NCBI GenBank assembly: GCA_026004775.1
Contig: BPJU01000013.1
Span: forward strand, 62,001-126,000
Length of the DNA stretch: 64,000 nucleotides
Origin: Pirellulaceae bacterium
Lineage (GTDB): Bacteria > Planctomycetota > Planctomycetia > Pirellulales > Pirellulaceae
Direction: 5' to 3'
Below the pieces are notes generated by a model. That model saw only the letters and a program-made list of their open reading frames with translations. It was not told the DNA's origin and did no database searches. The translations under genes and the position numbers were made by a program. Positions 56,167-64,000 of this stretch are shown piece by piece (position 1 is the first letter of the stretch; every line of letters starts with the position of its first letter).

Positions 56167-56297
56167 GTTGGTGCCTTTCTGGTTCGGATGGTCCCACTGT
56201 CATGCGCCGGGCGCTATGCGTTCCAACATGTGCCCGGCATGTATCTGAACCTTCAACTATCAATCCGGTATCCGCGGCTGTTTCCAAAGTCACACGA

Positions 56298-56978
56298 CTA
56301 CGCCGGAGACACCTCGAAGGGAAACTCCTCATTGACATCGGGCCACCGGGCGATATCCCCGTGAATATGAATCAGCCATTCAATGGAGTTGTTAGGCGCT
56401 TTCCAAGAGTGCATGGTGCGGGACGGTATCTGGAAAGAGGCGCTGCCGTTGGAGATCTCGGATGGATCCTCCGATTGGAAAATGGTGACCTTACAGAAAT
56501 CGTGATTGTCCACGTGCGTTTTGGTACCCCGGGTATACCTGGCCTTTTCGCGTCCGATGAGCTGTATGTGAAGGCGGCGGATTCTCTGTGAGGAGCCGCG
56601 CCAATGCCACTGCACAGTAGATGTGCTGCCGGGAGTAATGTGGGCTTGCTGCAATACCACTTCGGGGACCGGGTTAAACAGCGACAACAACAGATAGATG
56701 GCGAATGCTGCCATGCCCAAGCCAAACAAGGCAAACGGGATGATAAACAAGGCCATCAGCCATTCTCGTTGCCCGATTGCCATTACCAGCCACACCACGA
56801 CGAAGGTGTCCCAGAATCCAGCGAAGACCAGAACGACAATTAGGAGCATTTTTTGGGAAGAGGCTGCCTTCAGGCGCTGCGGTCCCGCCGGCACCTCGGC
56901 GATCTCTTGTTCGTCCTGTTCAACATCGCTGAAGTATTCGTCCCAAGTACGCGTCTGGTCGGACCCAAAATCGGACAT
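56298..56978 (-). CDS. Membrane protein with C-terminal arrestin-like domain
   Basis: A 226-residue protein. The cytoplasmic N-terminus is acidic (SDVEQDEQEIAEV). Two adjacent transmembrane helices follow (about residues 44-95, MLLIVVLVFAGFWDTFVVVW and LFIIPFALFGLGMAAFAIYLLL). The beta-rich C-terminal domain ends in IEWLIHIHGDIARWPDVNEE, an arrestin-like closing strand. I do not recognise a named family. ATG 56978 is chosen on length; the ribosome-binding site is weak. First gene of the operon, followed by a small arrestin-like protein and an ATPase. Confidence 0.7.
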   Translation of the reverse strand: MSDFGSDQTRTWDEYFSDVEQDEQEIAEVPAGPQRLKAASSQKMLLIVVLVFAGFWDTFVVVWLVMAIGQREWLMALFIIPFALFGLGMAAFAIYLLLSLFNPVPEVVLQQAHITPGSTSTVQWHWRGSSQRIRRLHIQLIGREKARYTRGTKTHVDNHDFCKVTIFQSEDPSEISNGSASFQIPSRTMHSWKAPNNSIEWLIHIHGDIARWPDVNEEFPFEVSPA

Positions 56979-57332
56979 TGTACCGGTCAACCCCTGGAGA
57001 TTGCGCGGATTCCCGCTTGGGGCGTTCACTGGCCTCGCTCACCTCGTTTCTGCGCGGGAGCGTCGGCTTGACTCAAACCCATATCGCACTCACGCTGTTA
57101 AGTATATCCAACTTACCGCTAATCAAGACCCCAAAATCCATTGCGGCGTTGGTGCGGCCGTACGGTCTTTTCCGGGTTGCTCGTCATTTATAAACGGAGG
57201 TAGCCGGTTGCCGGACCTGCAATTAGTATGCAGAGAGGTGGATAAGCTGTCGGGATGCAGTTGCCACGGGGGCGGTACGGTCTGGTGAGGGCAAGGGGTT
57301 GGTTGACGGGGCCGCATACGAAGTAATCTACG
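56979..57332. other. Divergent intergenic region
   Basis: About 350 bases between the divergent operon and oxidoreductase gene. An AT-rich patch at 57090-57120 could hold promoters. Nothing else is seen. Confidence 0.35.
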
Positions 57333-58391
57333 ATGACTAAATTGACAATCGCTTTTCTGGGAATCGACCACCCGCATGGGGCGGCATGGCGGGAGTTGCT
57401 GCGGCACTTCCAGGACAAACTCCAGATCGTGGCTCTGGTGCCTGGATTGCAAGGCACCACCAGCAGCTTGGAAGAGCGGTTTGCCGATCTTCCTATGTTC
57501 CCGACTGTGGAAGAACTGGTTCGATGGGGAGAATTCGATGCGGCCATCGTCTGTCTTTCCAGTCAAGAGACGCCGGCGGCTGCCACCCAGTTGGCTCGAG
57601 CCGGAAAGCATCTGCTGGTGGAAAAGCCCGGTGCCCGAACTGCTCAGGAGTGGCAGCCGGTGATCGAGGCAGTGCAGAGCCAGAAGGTAGCTTTTCAAAG
57701 CGGTTATCTTTGGCGTTATGACGAGGCGGTCGAGCGGTTGCGGAAGATGAGAGAGCACGGGCGATTCGGCCGCTTGATCAGTGTCGAGATGCTGTACGTT
57801 ACGAGCGACATCCGCCGGCGAGGGGCTGATCATTATTTGTTTGACCGAGAGGTCTCGGGTGGTGGTTTTTTCCATTGGTTGGCGTGCCACTATCTGGATT
57901 TGTTGCTGTACGTCGTGAACGAACCGGTTGTGGGAGTCACAGCACGCTTGGACGTTTTCGGCGGCACTCCGGTCGATGTCGAAGACGGCGGCGCGGTGCT
58001 GCTGGACCTGAAGAGCGGCGCGTTAGTGTCACTGGTGGGTGGATATTGGCTGCCACGCTGGACGGGCGAGGCGCAGTGGACGATTCGGGGTTCAGAACGC
58101 TGGGTGCACTGGAAGCCGCAGGCCGGAGCCGGCCTGTTGGAGATCCACGGGCCGCAGCCGCACTGGTACGCTATGGAAGAGACATTTCGGCTGCCGGAAG
58201 ACACGACGTCCGGATACGGAGGTTACCGCGGCATTCGATTGGTGGATGATTGGCTGAACGCGATCTCTGAAAAACGCCCGTGTCGCAACACACCCCGTTC
58301 CACCGGAGCTACCTTGTCCTTGCTCGACACCATCTATCAAGCAGCCCAGACAGGCCGGCGCGTCGAATGCCACATTGAACCTTCCCTGTAA
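57333..58391 (+). CDS. Gfo/Idh/MocA-family oxidoreductase
   Basis: A 352-residue NAD(P)-dependent dehydrogenase. The N-terminal Rossmann fold starts with LTIAFLGIDHPHGAAW. The family EKP motif is in AGKHLLVEKPGARTA. The C-terminal domain has DREVSGGGFFHWLACHYLDLLLY with the catalytic-type His, and VDVEDGGAVLLDL. It acts on a sugar or similar polyol; the substrate is unknown. Planctomycetes have many paralogues. It is not tightly linked to its neighbours. Confidence 0.9.
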   Translation: MTKLTIAFLGIDHPHGAAWRELLRHFQDKLQIVALVPGLQGTTSSLEERFADLPMFPTVEELVRWGEFDAAIVCLSSQETPAAATQLARAGKHLLVEKPGARTAQEWQPVIEAVQSQKVAFQSGYLWRYDEAVERLRKMREHGRFGRLISVEMLYVTSDIRRRGADHYLFDREVSGGGFFHWLACHYLDLLLYVVNEPVVGVTARLDVFGGTPVDVEDGGAVLLDLKSGALVSLVGGYWLPRWTGEAQWTIRGSERWVHWKPQAGAGLLEIHGPQPHWYAMEETFRLPEDTTSGYGGYRGIRLVDDWLNAISEKRPCRNTPRSTGATLSLLDTIYQAAQTGRRVECHIEPSL

Positions 58392-58501
58392 AAACCAGTG
58401 TTTCGTCTCTGGGGTGGGTTGGGATTAACGGAGTTCGATTGGACTGGCTGCTGTCGCACAGGTGCTTGGTAAGTCTAGGGGCTTAACCAGGGAGGGTAGC
58501 C

Positions 58502-58702
58502 ATGCGAAAGAAGCTAGTTGTTCGCTCGGCGGAAGACGAACATCGACAGTGTCAGCAAGGGATCCGGAAGCTGAAGGGCACAAACCAGAAAGTGCGGCGA
58601 GCTCAGATTCTGTTAAAAGCGGACGAAAATGGTCCGGGTGGGATAGACCAACAAATCGCGGAAGCCATTAACTGCCGGTCCACAGTTTTCGCGGCCTGCT
58701 GA
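58502..58702 (+). pseudogene. IS630-family transposase N-terminal fragment
   Basis: A 66-codon open stretch beginning MRKKLVVRSAEDEHRQ and containing RRAQILLKADENGPG and IDQQIAEAINCRSTV. This matches the helix-turn-helix start of IS630-type transposases. The match stops at about residue 60, and the rest of the transposase (DDE domain) is absent downstream. GGAGGG lies seven bases before the ATG. Probably a dead remnant of an insertion. Confidence 0.75.
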
Positions 58703-59198
58703 AAGAACTAGCCTCGTTTACCTGCAACGAAGTGACCGCTGACGGCGACGAGAACACACAGCCCTTTTTGATGCAGTCATGCCCCACGCCGCTCCAGGTC
58801 AGGGCATTTGCTCTGCTTGGCCTTGGGCGTTGGCCTTTGGCCATAGCCAGGCCCTCTGACAGGCCGTAGTCAGCCGGTGCACGGCGGATCATGCGACAAG
58901 TGCAACGGCCGCAAAGAGTTGCAAGATTTGTTTATTTTGAACTGTGGGCTAGTCAGTCGCCACCGAGGGCATGAGATGGAAACGTCTTTGCTCCAGGGTA
59001 CCGCTCGAGTCACCGCCCTGGGTCGGGACGCTACGTTGAATCTGCCGTGCCCAAGGGATTCTTTTGTGTAGTTAAAAATCGGCCACCCCGTTCTTGATTC
59101 CCAGGGGTGGGGATAAATTTAAGTAAGGCAGGAGGGGTAGGCTGGGTTTCGGCAAGCGCCGTGGGCCGCGACGTGCGCGCCGAACGGAGGTGGCATCG
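58703..59198. other. Region after the IS630 remnant
   Basis: About 500 bases with no recognisable gene. It may contain decayed remains of the insertion. I see no clear terminal inverted repeats or target duplication. Confidence 0.35.
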
Positions 59199-60851
59199 AT
59201 GGGACGTGCGGCTCGATATGAGATCTTGCCCGACGGCCAACCTGTGCGGGTAGCGTGCATCTCGGAGTGTTCTCGCCAGGAAGCCATGTTGGGCAAGAAC
59301 CCGTTGCGAGGAAAGGATTTTGCCCACAGGCGCAAAACGATTCTCGACACTTGTAACCACTACCTTCCGTCCTTTTCGTTGGAGCTCTATTCGACGGCTG
59401 TGCTGCCCAACGCCTGGGTAAGCTATCTGCACGTGCATCCGGAGTGGGCCAAGAGTTGGTCGGCTGAGGAGATACTGCTTCGCGTAAAGCGTGCTTTTCC
59501 CAGGCCGGTTGCCAAGAGGTGCAGAAAGCACCGCATCCGCTGGAGGCGTAATGCACCGCCACCGGAAGTGCTTTGCCAGGACGTGGAGTTTATTGAGTAT
59601 TGGCGGCGGCAATTGGCGTCGCTGCCCTTCTTCGAACAAGTGGTCAAGCAGCGCGTGGCGATCCTCTTCAACCAGGAGGACCAGGTAAGCGGCCACTTTT
59701 GGTCCGACCGGTATGGCTCGGTGCCGGTCAATGCCGAGTCGCATTCGATCCTGGTGGCATTGATTCAAGAAATCGAGCTGGTTTCGACCGGTGTGGTCCC
59801 GATATCGGAGGTGTGTCACAGCGGTTCGCTGTGGGACCGATATGTGGGTTTGATGCGTGAGAAAGGCCTGGAAGACGACGACAGCTTGCTCCAGGTGGTA
59901 ACGGACCTCAATGAATTGGTGATCACGGGACTGCGGACTCCGGACGGTGGCCGGATCCAGGTGGCGGGTGTGAGGCGGGAATCCGGGATAGTGGTAGCGG
60001 GTGGGCTACACGTGCCGGATGGCGCGCAGAATCGATCACAACAAAATCCGTCCCGGCACAGTCCATCCAAGCAAAATGCGTCCCGCCAAAATACATCAAG
60101 GCAAAACGCATCAAGGCATGACCGGCAGGCAAATGGGGCGGCGAGTGCCGGCGCTGTTGAGCCAATACAAATTGATGGCTATGTGGAAGAAATACGCGAT
60201 TTGCTGCCATTGGGTCCGGTGGATTGCCGGAGGGAGGGCTGGCCGGCCGCCGATGTAGACCAGTGGCACGGGATATCGGGATTGGGGCCGGTCGACCCGA
60301 TTGAATGGGTAGCGCTTTCGCGGTGGTTGGGGGCCACATGGCGGATTTGGCGGCTGATGAAACCGAGCGCCGATGTGGAAGAGGAGCGGATACGCCGCCC
60401 GGGTCGCCATTGGAAAATCACGGACGAATTGCTCCAGGTAAAGCCGCTGGATGAGAATCTGCGAGACAGAGTGCGCCGCAACTTGAGCGGTTGGCTTCAG
60501 GTGTGGGGGCAAGCCTGTCAACTGTCCGGCTTGAGCACGCAGGAAGAGGTTCAACAATGGGTCGAGCGGTTATTGGCGGTAAGGGAGAATTCGGACGAGT
60601 TGGCGGGGGTGGTTGCGCTTCTGATGGGCTATGGCGAGGCGGAGTTGGAGAGGCTGCGCGGGGTGTTGGAGCGGGTGCGGCTGCGGGTAGCTGATGTGAT
60701 ACGGACGGGCGAGGCGTGGGTGCGTAATCCGCGGAGGACCGCCAAGGAGTTGTTAGGGTTTAACGATTGGGTGAGGCGGCGGCGTGCGTTGCTGCGTAGG
60801 CGGCGCGAGGAGCGGGCAGGCTCGGACGAGAATCGGTTAGACTCGAGTTAG
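59199..60851 (+). CDS. Degenerate REP-associated (Y1) transposase-like protein with long C-terminal extension
   Basis: A 550-residue protein. Residues ~38-95 and ~135-200 follow the pattern of planctomycete REP-associated tyrosine transposases: GKDFAHRRKTILD, TAVLPNAWVSYLHVHPEW, SWSAEEI, then LASLPFFEQVV and SGHFWSDRYGSV. The HUH pair expected in N-H-x-H is replaced (Ala72, Val74). The segment with the catalytic Tyr reads VALIQEIEL, so the nuclease is probably dead. A Gln/Asn/Ser/Arg repeat linker (~282-310) joins a helical C-terminal region of unknown fold with a very basic tail (RRRRALLRRRREE). ATG 59199 has GGAGG eight bases upstream. The fold assignment is inference; the alternative is a Y1-derived regulator. 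Confidence 0.6.
   Translation: MGRAARYEILPDGQPVRVACISECSRQEAMLGKNPLRGKDFAHRRKTILDTCNHYLPSFSLELYSTAVLPNAWVSYLHVHPEWAKSWSAEEILLRVKRAFPRPVAKRCRKHRIRWRRNAPPPEVLCQDVEFIEYWRRQLASLPFFEQVVKQRVAILFNQEDQVSGHFWSDRYGSVPVNAESHSILVALIQEIELVSTGVVPISEVCHSGSLWDRYVGLMREKGLEDDDSLLQVVTDLNELVITGLRTPDGGRIQVAGVRRESGIVVAGGLHVPDGAQNRSQQNPSRHSPSKQNASRQNTSRQNASRHDRQANGAASAGAVEPIQIDGYVEEIRDLLPLGPVDCRREGWPAADVDQWHGISGLGPVDPIEWVALSRWLGATWRIWRLMKPSADVEEERIRRPGRHWKITDELLQVKPLDENLRDRVRRNLSGWLQVWGQACQLSGLSTQEEVQQWVERLLAVRENSDELAGVVALLMGYGEAELERLRGVLERVRLRVADVIRTGEAWVRNPRRTAKELLGFNDWVRRRRALLRRRREERAGSDENRLDSS
60042..60116 (+). repeat. 15-base tandem repeat inside the transposase-like gene
   Basis: Five in-frame 15-base units (caaaatccgtcccgg-type), beginning at 60042, 60057, 60072, 60087 and 60102, encode QNPSR, HSPSK, QNASR, QNTSR and QNASR. 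The period is a multiple of three, so expansion or contraction would keep the frame. Confidence 0.85.
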
Positions 60852-61597
60852 TGTCGTGTGTTGGATAGAAACTCAGTTTTTCGGAAGCTTTTTTAGCAAC
60901 CCACAACGGGTTGTGGGGTGAGAGTCTTGTCGGTGGTGGCTTGTAAGAGCCAGTAGTTGGTCTTTTGGGCTTCTCGTAGCGGCTTTTCTGAGCGGTATTC
61001 TGGCTGTCGGGGCGAACGCGCGCCCGGGAAGTAGCAATATTGTCCAATAACCAGATCCACAATTGGGGTGGTATCGGTTGGTGGCCCCGCCGGCAAAACC
61101 GTAGTGCCTGGCACCGCGTTTTCCTGGTTAGCGTAGTGCCTGGCACCACGTTTGGCCTGCGGAGCGTAGTGCCTGGCACCGTCGTTTCATCGTGGCTTGG
61201 TCATCGCGTTGCCCAGCACGGACTCCCTACCGCGTCGCCCGCTTCTTTTCAGAGCCCAGGCCCCGGAACTCGCGGTTAACGAAAATTCGCCCATCGGTCC
61301 ATTGAAAGGTCACCAGTAGGTCCATTCATCTCGACGACCAACGGCGCCGTGTCGACTGGCAAATGGTCGACTGGCCATGACCACGTCGGACGCCGGCGGC
61401 AAAGAAAAATCCTTCCAACCAGAAATCATCCTGTGACGAAGCACTAGTCGGTGGTCGTCAAGTTGTTCTGAGGCTACCCCATTCGGGCTTCCTTCTTTGC
61501 TATACTGACAGCCGGCAAGTTCTCGGGTGGAGTTTTCCCGGAGGCTTGCGTAAACGTTGGTTCGCCTTTGGCTACTGGAAGAAGGAGCATGCAGGGT
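60852..61597. other. Long intergenic region with REP-like array
   Basis: About 745 bases between the transposase-like and esterase genes. It holds the three-copy GTAG palindrome array at 61101-61180. No other gene or terminator is evident. Confidence 0.4.
61101..61180. repeat. Three-copy array of GTAGTGCCTGGCACC
   Basis: Identical 15-base units lie at 61101-61115, 61133-61147 and 61166-61180, a 32-33 base period. Each is a GTAG head joined to the small palindrome GTGCC-t-GGCAC. The intervening sequences differ and are only 17-18 bases, too short for CRISPR spacers. REP-like elements next to a Y1-type gene are the natural reading. Confidence 0.75.
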
Positions 61598-63169
61598 ATG
61601 AAAACGCGGCCGGCACTGGTGTGGGGGCTTCTGGTCGTTGGTTGGGTGACCACCTGTGGACGGGTGTGGGCCGATGTAGGCTTGCCCGCAATCTTTTCCC
61701 ACCACATGGTTCTGCAACGTGACCAGGCGAATCCGGTGTGGGGCTGGGCGGATCCTGGCGAAGCGATAACGCTGATAATCGCCGGGCAAACCCACCGGAC
61801 CACCGCTGGCGACGATGGACGCTGGCGTATTGAACTCGACCCGCTCCCGGCCGGTGGCCCGCACCGCATGGTGATCGAGGGCAAGAATCGCCTTGTCGTC
61901 GAAGATATCCTGGTAGGCGAAGTGTGGATCTGTTCGGGCCAGTCCAATATGGAGTGGCCGGTGCGGGCAGCTTCCAACCCGGACCTGGAGCACCTGACGG
62001 CCAAGTATCCGGCCATCCGGTTTATCACGGTTCCACACACCGGAACACAAACGCCGCAGGAGGACTTTGACGGCCAATGGGTCGTCTGTTCGCCCGAAAC
62101 GATTGACGACTTTTCGGCGGTAGGTTATTTCTTCGGTCGGCAGATTCATAAGACGCTCGACGTGCCCGTCGGTTTGATCGACAACTCCTGGGGTGGGTCT
62201 TCCGCCGAGGCCTGGGTGCGACGCGATCTTCTGGAAGCCAACATGGAACAATACGGTCCGCTGCTGGCTCGGTGGGCGGAATTGGAATCCCGACCAGATC
62301 TGGCCGAACCGATGGCCGAATTCGAGAAGAAGCTGGCCGAATGGAACGAGCGGTTGCGGAAGGCTCGGCAACAACAAACGGCTGCCCCTTCACGCCCCAA
62401 TCCTCCGCGATCGCAGCTTGCCAACCAGCACCGCCCGGGCAATCTCTACAACGGCTGCTTGCGTCCGATTTTGGGATACGGCATTCGGGGGGTGATCTGG
62501 TATCAGGGCGAATCCAATGCGGCACGCGCCTATCAATATCGCCATCTTTTCCCGCTGCTTATCCAAAGCTGGCGGGATGAATGGAAACAAGGAGATTTCG
62601 CTTTTTACTGGGTGCAACTAGCCGATTTCATGGCGGAAAAGGCCGAACCGACCGAGAGTGAGTGGGCCGAGTTGCGCGAAGCCCAGACCATGACGCTCGC
62701 CTTGCCGCATACCGGTCAAGCGGTAATCATCGACTTGGGCGAAGGGAACGACATCCATCCGAAAAACAAGTTGGAAGTCGGAAAGCGGTTGGCGCGCCTT
62801 GCTTTGGCTCAGGACTACCACATCCCGGTTGCAAGCCGCTCGCCCCAGATGCAGTCCTACGAGCGGCAAGGTAACAAGATCGTTATTACTTTCGACCATG
62901 TCGACAGGGGGTTGGTGACCAGGGACACGAATGAAGTCCGCGGATTCGCCATTGCGGGTGAAGATCGAAAGTTCGTGTGGGCTCAGGCAAAAATCGTGGG
63001 TCAGGGCCGTAACCAGGTGGAGGTCTGGAGCGACCAGGTGGCTGAGCCGGTGGCCGTTCGCTATGCATGGGCCGACAACCCGGTGTGCAATCTTTACTCA
63101 GCGGCTGGACTTCCGGTTACCCCGTTCCGCACCGATGATTGGCCCGGGGTGACTGCCGAAGCCAAATAA
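61598..63169 (+). CDS. Secreted sialate O-acetylesterase-like SGNH hydrolase
   Basis: A 523-residue exported esterase. A signal peptide (about residues 1-24) precedes a beta-rich N-terminal domain ([23 protein letters not shown]). The SGNH blocks follow: [10 protein letters not shown] with the nucleophile Ser, [22 protein letters not shown], and NDIHPKNK with the catalytic Asp-x-His. This is the usual arrangement of planctomycete sialate/carbohydrate O-acetylesterases that remove acetyl groups from sugars. ATG 61598 is chosen over 61589 because the spacing from AAGGAG is better. It is likely a single-gene unit. Confidence 0.9.
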   Translation: MKTRPALVWGLLVVGWVTTCGRVWADVGLPAIFSHHMVLQRDQANPVWGWADPGEAITLIIAGQTHRTTAGDDGRWRIELDPLPAGGPHRMVIEGKNRLVVEDILVGEVWICSGQSNMEWPVRAASNPDLEHLTAKYPAIRFITVPHTGTQTPQEDFDGQWVVCSPETIDDFSAVGYFFGRQIHKTLDVPVGLIDNSWGGSSAEAWVRRDLLEANMEQYGPLLARWAELESRPDLAEPMAEFEKKLAEWNERLRKARQQQTAAPSRPNPPRSQLANQHRPGNLYNGCLRPILGYGIRGVIWYQGESNAARAYQYRHLFPLLIQSWRDEWKQGDFAFYWVQLADFMAEKAEPTESEWAELREAQTMTLALPHTGQAVIIDLGEGNDIHPKNKLEVGKRLARLALAQDYHIPVASRSPQMQSYERQGNKIVITFDHVDRGLVTRDTNEVRGFAIAGEDRKFVWAQAKIVGQGRNQVEVWSDQVAEPVAVRYAWADNPVCNLYSAAGLPVTPFRTDDWPGVTAEAK

Positions 63170-63364
63170 ACCGAAACTCCGAACGGCACCTGCCGCCGGC
63201 ATCTCCCACGATCCTCACGTGTAAGCTGAGGTACGTTTGGTGCTGCGAAGCGAAGGGTTTTTCCGTTGGCGAGCCCGGCGTGATGTCCGTTTGTTTCTAC
63301 AGCATTGCATGAGTTGGCGCTGGAAGTGTGCGCTCAGAACGCGGAATCTCTCCGGAGGCATATT

Positions 63365-64000
63365 ATGCGCGGGTATGCTGTTGGCCGGCTATGCGTCACA
63401 CTTGCGATTCTGTTCACCGGATACCACACTCTTTTCGGGCAGGAAGCTGCTGTACGTCCGTTCGTGATCCGTGTTGTCGATCAACAGACCGGGCGTGGTG
63501 TACCGCTAGTCGAGCTGCGCACGACCGCTGCCGCCCGCTACATCACGGACAGTCAAGGAGTGGTGGCCTTTTGGGAGCCTGGCTGGATGAGCCGTCGCGT
63601 GTTTTTCTATGTGGAAAGCGACGGGTATCAAATCCCACCGGACGGGTTCGGATTTGCAGGGCGTGCGTTGGATGTCACGCCGGGCGGTAGCGCTACGCTG
63701 GAAGTCCAGCGTACTCAGTTTGCCCAGCGCTTGTACCGTGTCACCGGAGCGGGGATCTACCGGGATAGCGTTATGGCCGGCCTGGAAGTGCCTGTCCGCC
63801 ACCCGCTTCTGAATGCCGGCGTGGTTGGCTCCGACAGCGTGGTGAATGTGATGTACCGCGGACGGCTCTTTTGGTTTTGGGGGGATACGAACCGCACGGA
63901 ATATCCGTTGGGCAATTTCCATGTGCCGGGAGCCGTCAGTCGCCTGCCTCAGGATGGAGGGCTGGACCCGCGGGTGGGTGTTGAGCTGGAATACTTTCGG
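63365..64000 (+). CDS. Exported protein, truncated by window edge
   Basis: An open reading frame from ATG 63365 continues past the window end (212 codons seen). GGAGG lies six bases upstream. A signal peptide (about 26 residues, LCVTLAILFTGYHTLFGQ) precedes an Ig-like or carboxypeptidase-regulatory-like domain (PFVIRVVDQQTGRGVPLVEL, ITDSQGVVAFWEPGW). A region RLYRVTGAGIYRDSV and YRGRLFWFWGDTNR follows that looks like the start of a beta-propeller (DUF4185-like). I recall related planctomycete proteins, but no function is known. Confidence 0.75.
   Translation, partial: MRGYAVGRLCVTLAILFTGYHTLFGQEAAVRPFVIRVVDQQTGRGVPLVELRTTAAARYITDSQGVVAFWEPGWMSRRVFFYVESDGYQIPPDGFGFAGRALDVTPGGSATLEVQRTQFAQRLYRVTGAGIYRDSVMAGLEVPVRHPLLNAGVVGSDSVVNVMYRGRLFWFWGDTNRTEYPLGNFHVPGAVSRLPQDGGLDPRVGVELEYFR

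Noticed and set aside
60760-61179. Minus-strand frame containing repeated VPGTT
   Set aside because: The repeated peptide is simply the translation of the GTAG palindrome units; no start signal and it overlaps the transposase-like gene.
61101-61180. Short repeat array considered as CRISPR
   Set aside because: Repeats are 15 bases and spacers 17-18 bases, both too short, only three units exist, and no cas genes are present.
61310-62377. 355-codon minus-strand frame opposite the esterase
   Set aside because: Antisense to the SGNH motifs and lacking any domain signature.

Overview
The window looks like a chromosomal piece of a planctomycete, most likely from the Pirellulales. Four protein families typical of that phylum occur together: a DUF1559 prepilin-like protein with an H-x9-DG motif, a Tat-exported DUF1501 protein, a DUF1080 (3-keto-disaccharide hydrolase) protein and a YTV-repeat cell-surface protein. 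GC content is high, genes lie in short runs on both strands, and many genes use GTG starts. The genus is a guess; a relative of Thermogutta is possible. I saw no rRNA, tRNA, CRISPR array or intact insertion sequence.

Layout. 1-5956: the end of an exported protein, then the damage-inducible mutagenesis cassette imuA-imuB-dnaE2 behind a strong inverted repeat that could be a LexA operator. 6035-10000 (minus): a radical-SAM operon, ilvN-ilvC and a pentapeptide-repeat protein. 10455-15927 (plus): scpA, an RNase Z-like hydrolase, hemW, an APC permease and an exported TIM-barrel protein. 15935-24110: a two-gene membrane operon, a large DUF11 lipoprotein, a stand-alone LigD-type phosphoesterase, pyrophosphatase, UDP-glucuronate decarboxylase and a VanZ-like protein. 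24220-30724: DUF1080, tadA, a DUF1559 pilin-like gene with its terminator, rfbB-like dehydratase, cysteine desulfurase and a KaiC-like ATPase. 30895-35891 (minus): coiled-coil membrane protein, trpC, purH, rex and a GspG-like pilin. 36579-45061: YTV surface protein, CPBP protease, ppdK, protoporphyrinogen/coproporphyrinogen oxidase and DUF1501.

45062-64000 is the most unusual part. A decayed Rpn-type gene and an orphan gene precede a signalling cluster. The cluster holds a very large pseudokinase/AAA/TPR/GAF/histidine kinase whose receiver domain has slipped out of frame, a divergent methyltransferase resembling PhcB (the 3-hydroxypalmitate methyl ester signal synthase family), and an Hpt phosphotransfer protein. 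Together these could form a cell-cell signalling phosphorelay. Next come an RRM protein, a three-gene membrane/arrestin-like/ATPase operon, an oxidoreductase and an IS630 scrap. Then comes a large protein that looks like a catalytically dead REP-associated (Y1) transposase, followed by a three-copy array of GTAG-headed palindromes. Similar GTAG-headed palindromes lie at two other intergenic sites. The window ends with a sialate O-acetylesterase-like protein and a truncated exported protein.

Family names come from recognising motifs by eye; no database search was run.
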